From the NCBI GenBank assembly GCA_039989855.1, contig JBDXGZ010000027.1, positions 140,839 through 204,838 of the forward strand: 64,000 nt of DNA, read 5' to 3'. The notes below the pieces were generated by a model that worked only from the letters and a program-made list of their open reading frames with translations, ran no database searches and was not told the origin of the DNA. Origin of the DNA: CALFVT01 sp039989855. GTDB taxonomy: Bacteria; Pseudomonadota; Alphaproteobacteria; Caulobacterales; Maricaulaceae. Both the position numbers and the translations under genes were made by a program. Position 1 is the stretch's first letter. Each line of letters begins with the position of its first letter. Below are positions 8,268 through 16,081 of this stretch, piece after piece.

Positions 8268-8818
8268 GGCCTATACCCTCCGTCCGCTAAATAAGCCTGC
8301 TCTTCAACAGTCATCTCCCGACCCAATATCTCATTTCTATGGGGAAAACGACCAAATTCTTCTATCACCTTTAAATGCGCTCGTGCATGGAAAAGCGTGT
8401 TTTCATTATCAAGGCCACGATCAATAAGCTCGACGGATTTTTTCTGCATCGCCAAATTTTCTGCATGCATATACGACATATAGACAAAGGCGCGCCTCTC
8501 TTGCCCAAGCTTAAGGTCCCATTTTTTTTCAACCATATAATCGGAACAACTAAGAGCCTTATCGTCCCACGCAAAAGCGGCAGGTGTACCCCGGTACATA
8601 TTACGAGGAAATTGGTCGAGACATAAAACCATCGCAAGTCCCATATCGCTAGACTCTGGAACCAATTTGGGTTGCGCCGCAAGCGATATAGATAGCACTT
8701 CAAAACGATGCCTGACGTCAGCGTCAAACCCATCGCTTTGTTTAAACCATTTCGTCTTTCCAGATTCGTGAAACCAGAAGTCTAAAATCTGATGAACCTG
8801 TTCAGACGATAAAATCAA
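8264..8818 (-). CDS. DUF924 family protein
   Basis: A 184-residue member of DUF924. Family motifs are ILDFWFHESGKTKWF at the N-terminus, LCLDQFPRNMYRGTPAAF in the middle (around residue 70) and FGRFPHRNEILGREMT near the C-terminus. DUF924 proteins are all-helical, TPR-like and of unknown biochemical role. It overlaps its neighbours by four bases on both sides (8264-8267 and 8815-8818), so it is almost certainly co-translated with the acyl-CoA synthetase and the esterase. Confidence 0.88.
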   Translation of the reverse strand: MILSSEQVHQILDFWFHESGKTKWFKQSDGFDADVRHRFEVLSISLAAQPKLVPESSDMGLAMVLCLDQFPRNMYRGTPAAFAWDDKALSCSDYMVEKKWDLKLGQERRAFVYMSYMHAENLAMQKKSVELIDRGLDNENTLFHARAHLKVIEEFGRFPHRNEILGREMTVEEQAYLADGGYRP

Positions 8819-10608
8819 AGACGTAGATCTCCTGATAATATGTCAGCATATACGTCAGGTGTAATCTCCTTATAGCTCTCTTCGCTAGATAAAGCGACAT
8901 AGAGCGGATCATCAATATTAGCCGGGTCAAAGCCCGCTTTGACTAAATTGATTTTCTTAAATTTAAACGTTCCTGTCGTTTCCGCCTCTTGAGACATACG
9001 AATAAATACAGGCCTAGCATAATGCGGCAATGCAGCTTCGACATGGCTTTTTAAGGCCGCGAGGTCCACATCACCTTCGGTGACGATAGAGGCCATACCC
9101 GCCCGACCATCATATCCTTTTATCTCAACACCGTAGACATTCGCTTGAGTGACCCCAGGGAAATCGGACAAGACAGCCGCAACTTCTCCCGTTGCTACAT
9201 TTTCAGCCTTCCAACGATATGTATCACCCACGCGGTCCATGAAATAATAATAATCATGCTCATCACGTTTCATAAGGTCGCCTGTGCGGAACCACGCGTC
9301 ACCCTTCTTAAAAACATCTCGCAAGATTTTCTTCTTGGTCGCCTCTTTATTTTGATAGCCATCAAAGCGGAAACGGGCTGAGTCCATACGTATTTCGCCG
9401 ATAAGTTCCCCGACTTCTTCTGCCTCTGTACGAATGCAAAATCCATCAGAGCTACGAATATTGGTATTCGTCTCAACATCAAACCGAATGATGTCACAAT
9501 TAAAGCGTGAGCGCAGATATGCAGGCGCGCGACCCACAGACCCAATAGGGCCATCAAGGTTCATGAGGCTTACATTCCCCTCCGTCGCGCCGTAAAATTC
9601 AATGACGTGCGGAATATCAAAGCGCGAGACAAAGCCTTTCCAAACCTCAGGCCGCAGACCATTGCCAATGATCCAACGTATATTATGGGCCCGCTCTTTT
9701 TCATGCGGCGGACTCGATAAAAGAAAACGGCACAATTCGCCAACATACATAAACATTGTCGCGTTGTGTTCTATCGCTTCATCCCAAAATTTAGAGGCCG
9801 AAAATTTTGGCCGAACAATCACAGCCCCGCCTTTGGACAAAGCAGCCCCCACCCCGCACAAACCGCCTGTTGCATGATACATAGGCAGAACCATGAGCAT
9901 ACGGTCCGTAGACTTTGCATTTGCCGCCGCTCCAAATCCAAGTAGGTAGTTACCCGCGCGCACATGCGTAACCTTCGCCGCTTTCGGCAGGCCCGTCGTG
10001 CCAGAGGTGAACATTTTTATACACTCATCTCCTGCTGTAATGCCGTTACGCAATTCGCGGTTAGGACGATGAGCGACCGTGTCATGAAGCGTATTTTCAA
10101 GACGCGGATAAGGGTCGACCGTACCAAAAGCCGCGTAGACCTCCACATCATGCTCAACTGTTTCTTTCGCTGTTTCCCATTGATCTGCCATTTCATGATC
10201 TAAGATCAGAATTTTAGCACTCGATAAATTCATACAATGGGCTAACGCTTTGTCGGCAAGCTGAAAATTAAGCAGCGCGGGAATAACGCCAATTTTTGTA
10301 AACCCATACCATAGAGGGACATATTCCAAACGATTGCGCGCAAATATAGCGACCGTGTCACCCGCTTTTAAGCCTAAACCCAAGCCCCAATTCGCTACGC
10401 GGTTGGCATAATCATCCATTTCCTGAAAGGTTAATTGACGATCATCTTCTATAAGAGCAACATTAGAGCTATGTTTATCAACCCATGTTTCAATCTCGTC
10501 AGTAATGAGGCGTGTGGATGCAGGGTTGAGATGCTTCACCGCTTTTAGAACGCGCGTGACTTTTTTAAGATAACGTGCTTCGCGTCCTATTGTTTTTAAA
10601 ATGCCCAT
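8815..10608 (-). CDS. Long-chain acyl-CoA synthetase, FATP/VLACS type
   Basis: A 597-residue adenylate-forming enzyme that activates fatty acids as acyl-AMP and then acyl-CoA. The P-loop-like motif TSGTTGLPKAAKVTH lies near residue 207, FYGATEGNVSL near 340 (the FATP/very-long-chain signature), and the hinge region WFRTGDLMKRDE near 430. The N-terminal part lacks a clear signal peptide but may associate with membranes, as in FATP proteins. It is the first gene of a five-gene minus-strand operon. Upstream lies a 280-bp gap with a sigma-54-like promoter and a terminator, so the mRNA probably starts after 10687 or reads through it. Confidence 0.92.
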   Translation of the reverse strand: MGILKTIGREARYLKKVTRVLKAVKHLNPASTRLITDEIETWVDKHSSNVALIEDDRQLTFQEMDDYANRVANWGLGLGLKAGDTVAIFARNRLEYVPLWYGFTKIGVIPALLNFQLADKALAHCMNLSSAKILILDHEMADQWETAKETVEHDVEVYAAFGTVDPYPRLENTLHDTVAHRPNRELRNGITAGDECIKMFTSGTTGLPKAAKVTHVRAGNYLLGFGAAANAKSTDRMLMVLPMYHATGGLCGVGAALSKGGAVIVRPKFSASKFWDEAIEHNATMFMYVGELCRFLLSSPPHEKERAHNIRWIIGNGLRPEVWKGFVSRFDIPHVIEFYGATEGNVSLMNLDGPIGSVGRAPAYLRSRFNCDIIRFDVETNTNIRSSDGFCIRTEAEEVGELIGEIRMDSARFRFDGYQNKEATKKKILRDVFKKGDAWFRTGDLMKRDEHDYYYFMDRVGDTYRWKAENVATGEVAAVLSDFPGVTQANVYGVEIKGYDGRAGMASIVTEGDVDLAALKSHVEAALPHYARPVFIRMSQEAETTGTFKFKKINLVKAGFDPANIDDPLYVALSSEESYKEITPDVYADILSGDLRL

Positions 10609-10686
10609 TTTTCGTCTCTCAAAATATCAATCCTAAAAAAGATGCTAATGACAACGAAATGCCAGATGAACGAGATTTATGCAAAG

Positions 10687-10717
10687 AAAAACCTCCTCAC
10701 AATGTGAGAAGGTTTTT
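10687..10717 (-). terminator. Intrinsic terminator of the candidate sRNA
   Basis: AAAAACCT (10687-10694) and CTCAC (10696-10700) pair with GTGAG (10704-10708) and AGGTTTTT (10710-10717), with one internal mismatch and a 3-nt loop. On the minus strand this gives a 13-bp stem running into T residues. It lies upstream of the acyl-CoA synthetase start and downstream of nothing but the candidate sRNA, so it needs a transcript to terminate. Confidence 0.75.
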
Positions 10718-10797
10718 AGCTTGGATATTTAACTTGAACACCTAAGACCTCCGTGGGAGCGGCGTCTTAGTGGAAAAAACGATGTCTCATCTTTTCA
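10687..10797 (-). ncRNA. Candidate sigma-54-dependent small RNA, about 110 nt
   Basis: Start and end are predicted from the promoter and terminator. The transcript would run from about 12 nt after the sigma-54 GC element (about 10797) to the terminator at 10687. Inside it, CTAAGAC (minus strand, 10770-10764) pairs with GTCTTAG (10748-10742). An inner CTCC/GGAG stem presents a short loop and pyrimidine-rich CUCCC that could pair with Shine-Dalgarno sequences. No known sRNA family is recognised. The alternative is an unusually regulated leader of the acyl-CoA synthetase operon. Confidence 0.45.
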
Positions 10798-10807
10798 AAA
10801 CTAATGT

Positions 10808-10823
10808 TGCAATCTACGTGCCA
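10808..10823 (-). promoter_or_regulatory. Sigma-54 (RpoN) promoter, near-perfect
   Basis: The minus strand reads TGGCACGTAGATTGCA, matching the RpoN consensus TGGCACG-N4-TTGCW. The invariant GG (-24) and GC (-12) are separated by exactly ten bases. It points away from the crotonase gene, towards the terminator at 10687. A sigma-54 promoter needs an enhancer-binding activator; I did not find an obvious activator site in the 100 bp upstream. Confidence 0.65.
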
Positions 10824-10931
10824 ACTTTTTCAAAGGCCGCAGCGCGGTTAATCACCTTATATGGCTTGCTACACCCCACTTGATGGGCCTAGATGTTCAA
10901 AATCAAGACAAGTCTGTGCGAAAATGAAACA

Positions 10932-11708
10932 ATGAACGAAAATTTCCTATTTGAAATGGTCACTGCAGATGTGGGGCAACTCACACTCAGCCAGCCCAAA
11001 CGACGAAATGCTTTAAACGCCGCCATGTGGCGTGACCTTCCCGCATGCCTTAAAACCATAAAAATGACGGTGGGCCTTAAAGCTCTCATCATTAAGGGAG
11101 ACGGCGAACATTTTTCAGCTGGGGCAGATATCTCAGAATTTGAGACGCTCTACGCAACATCCGAGAGCGCCGCGCAAATCAGCCGTTATATAGCCGACGC
11201 CATGAATGCGCTCGCGGACTTCCCCTTTCCAACCCTTGCAATGATCCGCGGAGTCTGTGTCGGAGGGGGTTGCGCGCTCGCCCTATGTTGCGATATTCGC
11301 TTCGCTGATAATACCGCTAAATTCGCCGTCACCCCTGCGCGTCTGGGGTTAGTCTATCCCTTTAACGACATTGCGAGGCTTATCGAAACGGTTGGTCTGC
11401 CCAATGCAAAAGACATGGTCTTGTCGACCCGACTTATAAAAAATGATGAAGCCAAAGAGATGGGGTTAATTAATTTCAGCCTCTCTTCTGGTGAGTTGAA
11501 AAAGGCGGTGATGGATTACGCCACCGCCCAAACAGCGCTTTCCTCGCAGTCCCTAGAGATCATGAAGCAAATGTTCAAAACCTACCAAAGTGGTGTTCGC
11601 AGCGACACTCAACAGACTGCTGATTGGTTTCACAGCAGTTTTAACTCAGATGATTTCAAAGAAGGATTTACCGCTTTTATGGAAAAACGAAAACCGAACT
11701 TTAAATAG
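10932..11708 (+). CDS. Crotonase-fold (enoyl-CoA hydratase/isomerase family) protein
   Basis: A 258-residue crotonase. The start at 10932 fits family length; an in-frame ATG at 10893 would add 13 residues. Acyl-CoA and oxyanion-hole motifs are SAGADISEF (about residue 68) and GVCVGGGCALALCCDIRFA (about 113). The usual hydratase glutamate position, normally in a P-E-x-x-L-G-L context, reads TPARLGL, so one catalytic Glu appears to be replaced by Ala. True hydratase activity is therefore doubtful; an isomerase, thioesterase or other crotonase reaction is possible. It is convergent with the CitE-like lyase gene, with stop codons almost touching. Confidence 0.82.
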   Translation: MNENFLFEMVTADVGQLTLSQPKRRNALNAAMWRDLPACLKTIKMTVGLKALIIKGDGEHFSAGADISEFETLYATSESAAQISRYIADAMNALADFPFPTLAMIRGVCVGGGCALALCCDIRFADNTAKFAVTPARLGLVYPFNDIARLIETVGLPNAKDMVLSTRLIKNDEAKEMGLINFSLSSGELKKAVMDYATAQTALSSQSLEIMKQMFKTYQSGVRSDTQQTADWFHSSFNSDDFKEGFTAFMEKRKPNFK

Positions 11709-12530
11709 TTAGCTTAGATTTCGGTCTCTGAAGGCTAAGATACGTTCAGCGCGTTTTACCACAGGAGCCTCAACAAATTTCCCGTCGAGCAAGACAACAT
11801 TCCCGTTCGCGGCCTCATAGGCGTCCAAAACGCGCTGCGCATATGTGACCTCATCATCCGACGGGGCAAGAGCCGCATGGATGCGCGCGACCTGCGCAGG
11901 GTGGATAGCGGACCTTGCATGTATCCCCAATGTTTTAGCCTTACGTGTACTGGCTTCGCAATCATCCAAATTTCGGACATCCACATGTGGCACGTCAAAT
12001 AAGAGCACGTCAAAAGCTGTCGCCGCTGCTACCAATTTTGAACGGCCGTAAAGATGGGTGTCCCACGCGAGGTCACAATCAACATCCCCTGCATAATCAA
12101 TCGCGCCGTACATACCGAGCTTCACGCGGTCGCAGGCAAAAATATCCTCCGCGTTAACAAGCCCGAGCGCACTTTCAATGATAGCAAAAAAAGGCCCTAA
12201 CGATTCGGGTAAATCCTGCGCCAACGCTTCAACCTCATCACGGGATGCCACTTTCGGGAGCATCACAAAGGGCAAATTCAACCCAGAGCTTTTTAACGCC
12301 GCAATATCCGCCTGTCCCTCAAGCGTATCGATCCCATTAATCCGTAAGGACACATGTTCATGATCGGTTTGCGCGAGCCACGCTAAAACAGTTTCACGGG
12401 CGCTGTCTTTATCATTCGCACCGACGGAATCTTCAAGATCTATACAAATGAGATCAGCTCCCGCTTGGCAGGCTTTCTCAAAGCGGTCAGGACGGTTTCC
12501 GGGGACAAAAAGTTGTGAACGATAAAACAT
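11709..12530 (-). CDS. HpcH/HpaI aldolase / CitE-like lyase
   Basis: A 273-residue protein. The start at 12530 (MFYRSQLFVPGNRPDRF) has an AGAGG ribosome-binding site and matches the conserved family N-terminus; a longer frame to 12611 is not needed. Motifs are FVPGNRPDRF, DLEDSVG (acidic metal-binding region), MLPKVAS, IIESALGLVNA and GIHARSAIHPAQ near the C-terminus. The family cleaves or forms malyl-CoA, citramalyl-CoA or similar C-C bonds with Mg2+. It is divergent from an iclR regulator that may control it. The precise substrate cannot be read from sequence. Confidence 0.85.
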   Translation of the reverse strand: MFYRSQLFVPGNRPDRFEKACQAGADLICIDLEDSVGANDKDSARETVLAWLAQTDHEHVSLRINGIDTLEGQADIAALKSSGLNLPFVMLPKVASRDEVEALAQDLPESLGPFFAIIESALGLVNAEDIFACDRVKLGMYGAIDYAGDVDCDLAWDTHLYGRSKLVAAATAFDVLLFDVPHVDVRNLDDCEASTRKAKTLGIHARSAIHPAQVARIHAALAPSDDEVTYAQRVLDAYEAANGNVVLLDGKFVEAPVVKRAERILAFRDRNLS

Positions 12531-12630
12531 AAAACCTCTGTTTAGCACGATATTGCGACTATCATTAGACCTTAAACCAGTTTCCATACTGTTGCAAAAG
12601 CCATCGCTCATTATAGCATATGTGATAGGC

Positions 12631-12645
12631 GAGCTAATTTAGCTC
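12631..12645. promoter_or_regulatory. Palindromic operator candidate (IclR site)
   Basis: GAGCTAATTTAGCTC is a perfect 7-bp inverted repeat around a central T. It lies in the 161-bp gap between the divergent CitE-like lyase and iclR genes. IclR-family proteins bind short palindromes in such positions, often controlling themselves and the divergent gene. Binding is inference. Confidence 0.5.
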
Positions 12646-12691
12646 AAAGCCTCCCCTTGATAGATTGCTCATAGCACGTTAGCTAAACCTC

Positions 12692-13516
12692 ATGGGACGA
12701 CAAAAACAAAACGGCATGTTACGCCTTGATGAAACAGAAGCGATTTTAAAAAGCTCCTTTCGCACGATGGCCTTGTTTGAATATTTTGCTGACATTCAAA
12801 CCAAAGCGACCATTGGTGATATTAGTGCCAATTTGAACATACCTCAATCGAGCGCCTCTGCTCTTGTGAAATCCTTAGTCGATTCGGGCTACCTCGCAAA
12901 AGTTGACGGAAGTCGTTATTATTACCCAACCATGAGGCTATCGATGCTCGCAGACTGGATGGACCGCGATAGTCAAATCATCCCACAATTAGTAGGCCAA
13001 ATGCGTCAGCTTGCTAACCGCTTTGATCAGCCGATTGTTTTGGCCTTACGTAACGGCATTTACTCGCAATATATCATGGTCGAAACGACTGAGCCTACCG
13101 TCAGGCAGCATGTAGAGACAGGCTCCCTACGCCCGCTCGTCTGTTCCTCATCAGGGTGGGCCATGCTCTCGCGCGACAATGACGACGACATTGGAAAGCT
13201 AATAAGGCGCACCCAAGCCGAGACCGATAACAATTATTGGAAAGACACGGCCAATACAGCTCTTCATCACATAGCCCTAACACGCCGTAACGGCTTCGCC
13301 TTTTCCGAAGGCCCTGACGCCAAAGGAACAGCAGGAATTGCCGTCCCCCTACCCACCACTACACCCAGCTATAGCCTTGCCCTTGCCGCAGCTGGAACAA
13401 CAACCGCGATGCAGGCTAAAAAGGACGATATCGCGGTAGCAATGCTCAACATTGTAAAAAATATTCCCTTGTCTAGCTCCGAGAAAATTTGCGGGCACAT
13501 CTTCCCAAATTCATGA
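12692..13516 (+). CDS. IclR-family transcriptional regulator
   Basis: A 274-residue regulator. A winged helix-turn-helix spans about residues 20-85 (ATIGDISANLNIPQSSASALVKSL is the HTH region, shown here only to locate it near 40-62). The C-terminal GAF-like effector domain of the IclR type starts at about 95; YMLAD-like and TGIAVPLP-like elements are present. The effector is unknown. It overlaps the following monooxygenase gene by four bases (ATGA), so both are one transcript, and it is divergent from the CitE-like lyase. It probably regulates an aromatic- or acyl-CoA-related pathway. Confidence 0.88.
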   Translation: MGRQKQNGMLRLDETEAILKSSFRTMALFEYFADIQTKATIGDISANLNIPQSSASALVKSLVDSGYLAKVDGSRYYYPTMRLSMLADWMDRDSQIIPQLVGQMRQLANRFDQPIVLALRNGIYSQYIMVETTEPTVRQHVETGSLRPLVCSSSGWAMLSRDNDDDIGKLIRRTQAETDNNYWKDTANTALHHIALTRRNGFAFSEGPDAKGTAGIAVPLPTTTPSYSLALAAAGTTTAMQAKKDDIAVAMLNIVKNIPLSSSEKICGHIFPNS

Positions 13517-14709
13517 GCCAATCTTTACATGTTTTAATCGTCGGCGGCGGGATAGGCGGGCTGAGCGCGGCGATTATCTTGGCACAGAACGGATGCACGG
13601 TTGATGTGTTTGAGCAAGCCTCGGCCTTTACTGAAATCGGAGCAGGCCTTCAACTCAGCCCCAATGCCATGCAGGTTCACGCGGCTATCGGAACCGCCGC
13701 CGCTATATCAGAGGCTGGGTTCACGCCCGACTTCGCCGCACTTCGAGATTTTAAAACAGGAAAAACCTATCTTAGAACACCGCTTCAAGGTCTCTGCCCA
13801 AATCGCTACGGCCATCCCTATATTCATATTCACCGTGCCGATTTACAAAGCCTATTAGTCCAAGCGGCGAAAGACGCAGGGGTGACGTTCCACCTTGGGT
13901 GCACCGCGCAAACCATCGGCCAATCTAACAGCGCCGTCTCCGTTGAAACCAACATAGGCCGCTTTACAGGCGATGTTTTAATCGGCGCTGACGGCATACG
14001 ATCCGTGGTAAGAGAACATATCCACGGGGATATGGCTCCGCGGTTTACGGGGCAAATCGCGTGGCGCGGAACTGTCGCGGCCCATGACCTCCCTTCAGAT
14101 ATGCTGCCACCTGCCGCCAATGTTTGGATGGGGCCAAACCGTCATTTCGTCGCCTATTATCTACGCGGCGGCGCGCTCATTAATTTCGTCGCCGTCGAAG
14201 AACAAGGTCAGTGGACGGAAGAAAGCTGGTCTCATAAAGGCCAGAAATCCGACCTGCTCGCCGCGTTTGAGGGGTGGGACTCTCGTGTCACACACTTAAT
14301 TAAGGCCGCGTCCGATTGCTATCTTTGGGGCTTGTTTGACCATGCCCCGCTGCCTCATTGGACGCAGGGACGGGTCGCCCTCATCGGAGACGCCGCCCAT
14401 CCCATGTTGCCTTTTATGGCGCAAGGGGCCGCTATGGCCACAGAGGATGCGTGGGTGCTGGCGCAAAAACTACTGACCACCTCGAACCCAACCGAAGCCC
14501 TCAAATCCTATCAGTTGGCGCGAAAGGCGCGAGCAACTAAACTGCAAGCCATCTCGCGCGGCAATGCCAAACTGTTTCACGACGCCAGCAAGCTAGGCTG
14601 CGCTGTCCGCAATCTTAAACTCGCAACGGCGTCAAAACTTCCCGCGCTGCAACATATAAAGCTTGATCCCATTTACGGGATTAATGTGGTGAAAGACTTT
14701 CCAATTTAG
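13513..14709 (+). CDS. FAD-dependent aromatic monooxygenase (salicylate hydroxylase-like)
   Basis: A 398-residue class A flavoprotein monooxygenase. The start at 13513 overlaps the iclR stop (ATGA); a start at 13489 would add eight residues. The ADP-binding motif VGGGIGGLSAA lies near residue 9, the DG motif GADGIRSVVREHI near 160, and the second FAD motif ALIGDAAHPMLPFMAQGAA near 290. Such enzymes hydroxylate phenolic acids with NAD(P)H and O2; salicylate or 3-hydroxybenzoate hydroxylases are close family types, but the substrate is not determined. Co-transcription with an IclR regulator supports a catabolic role. Confidence 0.9.
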   Translation: MSQSLHVLIVGGGIGGLSAAIILAQNGCTVDVFEQASAFTEIGAGLQLSPNAMQVHAAIGTAAAISEAGFTPDFAALRDFKTGKTYLRTPLQGLCPNRYGHPYIHIHRADLQSLLVQAAKDAGVTFHLGCTAQTIGQSNSAVSVETNIGRFTGDVLIGADGIRSVVREHIHGDMAPRFTGQIAWRGTVAAHDLPSDMLPPAANVWMGPNRHFVAYYLRGGALINFVAVEEQGQWTEESWSHKGQKSDLLAAFEGWDSRVTHLIKAASDCYLWGLFDHAPLPHWTQGRVALIGDAAHPMLPFMAQGAAMATEDAWVLAQKLLTTSNPTEALKSYQLARKARATKLQAISRGNAKLFHDASKLGCAVRNLKLATASKLPALQHIKLDPIYGINVVKDFPI

Positions 14710-14724
14710 GTCTTACTCTCGCCC

Positions 14725-15615
14725 CTACAGGCTCCCGTCCAGAAGCTTCATCACGGCGGAGAAATCGAGCCCGTCTTTGCCGGCCGTTTCCATGCGTTCA
14801 TAGATCGCCTCGGACTGTGCGCCGAGCGGTGTGTCGGCCTCAACCGAGTTTGCCGCCGCCTGCGCGAGGCGTAAATCTTTCAGCATCATCGCCGCCGCAA
14901 ATCCCGCCTTATAATCATTATTAGACGGGGCGTTTGGCACGGGGCCTGGCGCAGGGCAATAACTCGTCATCGACCAATTTTGCCCACTCGCCGTTGAGGA
15001 AATATCGTAAAATGTTTGCGCGTCGAGGCCGAGTTGTTTGGCCAAATTAAACGCCTCGCATGTGCCAATCATATGAATGCCGAGCAGCATATTATTGCAA
15101 ATCTTGGCGACTTGTCCGTTGCCTGCATCGCCTGCGTGGAAGACATTTTTGCCCATAATATCAAGGAAAGGCTTGGCGCGCGCGTAACTCTCACTTGCGC
15201 CGCCGCACATAAAGGTCAGCGTTCCTGCCGCAGCACCCGCCACGCCGCCAGATACAGGCGCGTCGATCATAGCGAAGCCTCGGTCAATCGCCGTAGATAT
15301 CACGGCGCGTGCGCTGTCCACATCAATGGTCGAGCAATCGATCATCAACGTATCAGGCTTGGCGAAATGGAACACCCCGCCCACTTCGGCGTAGACCATG
15401 CGCACATGTTTTCCCGCGGGCAACATAGAGACGATCACGTCCGCCGACGCCACCGCGTCCTCAAGATTTTCCGCCGCCGCGCAACCCGCCTCCACCGCGC
15501 GCGCTACGGCTTCTGGAGAGAGGTCAAACGCCTTAACAGCATGACCCGCCTTGGCAAGGTTCGCCGCCATACCGCCGCCCATATTCCCAAGTCCGATAAA
15601 TCCAATATTGGCCAT
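14725..15615 (-). CDS. mmsB: 3-Hydroxyisobutyrate dehydrogenase
   Basis: A 296-residue NAD-dependent dehydrogenase of valine degradation (3-hydroxyisobutyrate to methylmalonate semialdehyde). The start at 15615 has a GGAG ribosome-binding site; an in-frame ATG at 15627 adds four residues. The motif GFIGLGNMGGGMAANLAKAG is the NAD-binding loop, DAPVSGGVAGA is the substrate-binding loop, and the catalytic Lys lies in GQVAKICNNML. It is the last gene of the mmsA-acyl-CoA dehydrogenase-orf-mmsB group, all on the minus strand. Confidence 0.95.
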   Translation of the reverse strand: MANIGFIGLGNMGGGMAANLAKAGHAVKAFDLSPEAVARAVEAGCAAAENLEDAVASADVIVSMLPAGKHVRMVYAEVGGVFHFAKPDTLMIDCSTIDVDSARAVISTAIDRGFAMIDAPVSGGVAGAAAGTLTFMCGGASESYARAKPFLDIMGKNVFHAGDAGNGQVAKICNNMLLGIHMIGTCEAFNLAKQLGLDAQTFYDISSTASGQNWSMTSYCPAPGPVPNAPSNNDYKAGFAAAMMLKDLRLAQAAANSVEADTPLGAQSEAIYERMETAGKDGLDFSAVMKLLDGSL

Positions 15616-15667
15616 GATGTTCTCCATTCCAAGGTTTTATTGATGCAAAAATATGCGAATATTCGAA

Positions 15668-16081
15668 TTAATTAAATTGATTATCAGCCCGATGAAAATC
15701 TAATTCTTGATAAAACCATTGATAATCATCCGGTTCAGGGTTCTTATTTTTATATCGAAAAATCGTGGCATTATCGGCGGCTTTATACCATTTTTTGAAT
15801 TGCATTATATAATCTTCACCTGCTCCCATTCGGAAGCCCATGGAGCCTTGTGAGCAATCTGGGAATGCCACCCATGGCGGCTCAAACGGTGGGCCGTATA
15901 CATAGGCTTCAGGAAGAGAGTTTAATTCAGAAAATTCTTTCCATGCTATATCACGTTGAGCATCATTCATCCCACCGAAGTAAATATCCTTCTTCCAAAC
16001 ATGAAGTTGCAAATACAAATTTAAACGAAACGGCATCAATCTTAAAATACCATATCGTAAATTTTGCAACCCTAACATCAC
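15668..16081 (-). CDS. Unrecognised gene inside the valine-degradation operon
   Basis: A 137-residue protein that starts with GTG at 16081, overlapping the stop of the acyl-CoA dehydrogenase by one base (an ATG follows at 16078). A later start at an internal Met near residue 38 is possible. Notable features are aromatic and charged residues with PPWVAFPDCSQGSMGFRMG and GEDYIMQFKKWY near residues 67-95; no signal peptide or membrane segment is seen. The base composition is clearly more A/T-rich than the flanking mms genes, suggesting late acquisition. No function is assigned. Confidence 0.6.
   Translation of the reverse strand: MMLGLQNLRYGILRLMPFRLNLYLQLHVWKKDIYFGGMNDAQRDIAWKEFSELNSLPEAYVYGPPFEPPWVAFPDCSQGSMGFRMGAGEDYIMQFKKWYKAADNATIFRYKNKNPEPDDYQWFYQELDFHRADNQFN

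Larger units (their letters stand above)
10609..10931. other. Intergenic region with candidate sRNA locus
   Basis: This 323-bp region between divergent genes holds a sigma-54-type promoter, a structured stretch and an intrinsic terminator, all on the minus strand (separate entries). The remaining 10609-10686 stretch is A/T-rich and must hold the promoter and leader of the acyl-CoA synthetase operon. I could not identify a convincing sigma-70 promoter there. Confidence 0.6.

Noticed and set aside
15016..15675. 219-codon plus-strand frame antisense to mmsB
   Set aside because: Arg/His-rich composition typical of antisense frames of GC-rich genes; mmsB is certain.
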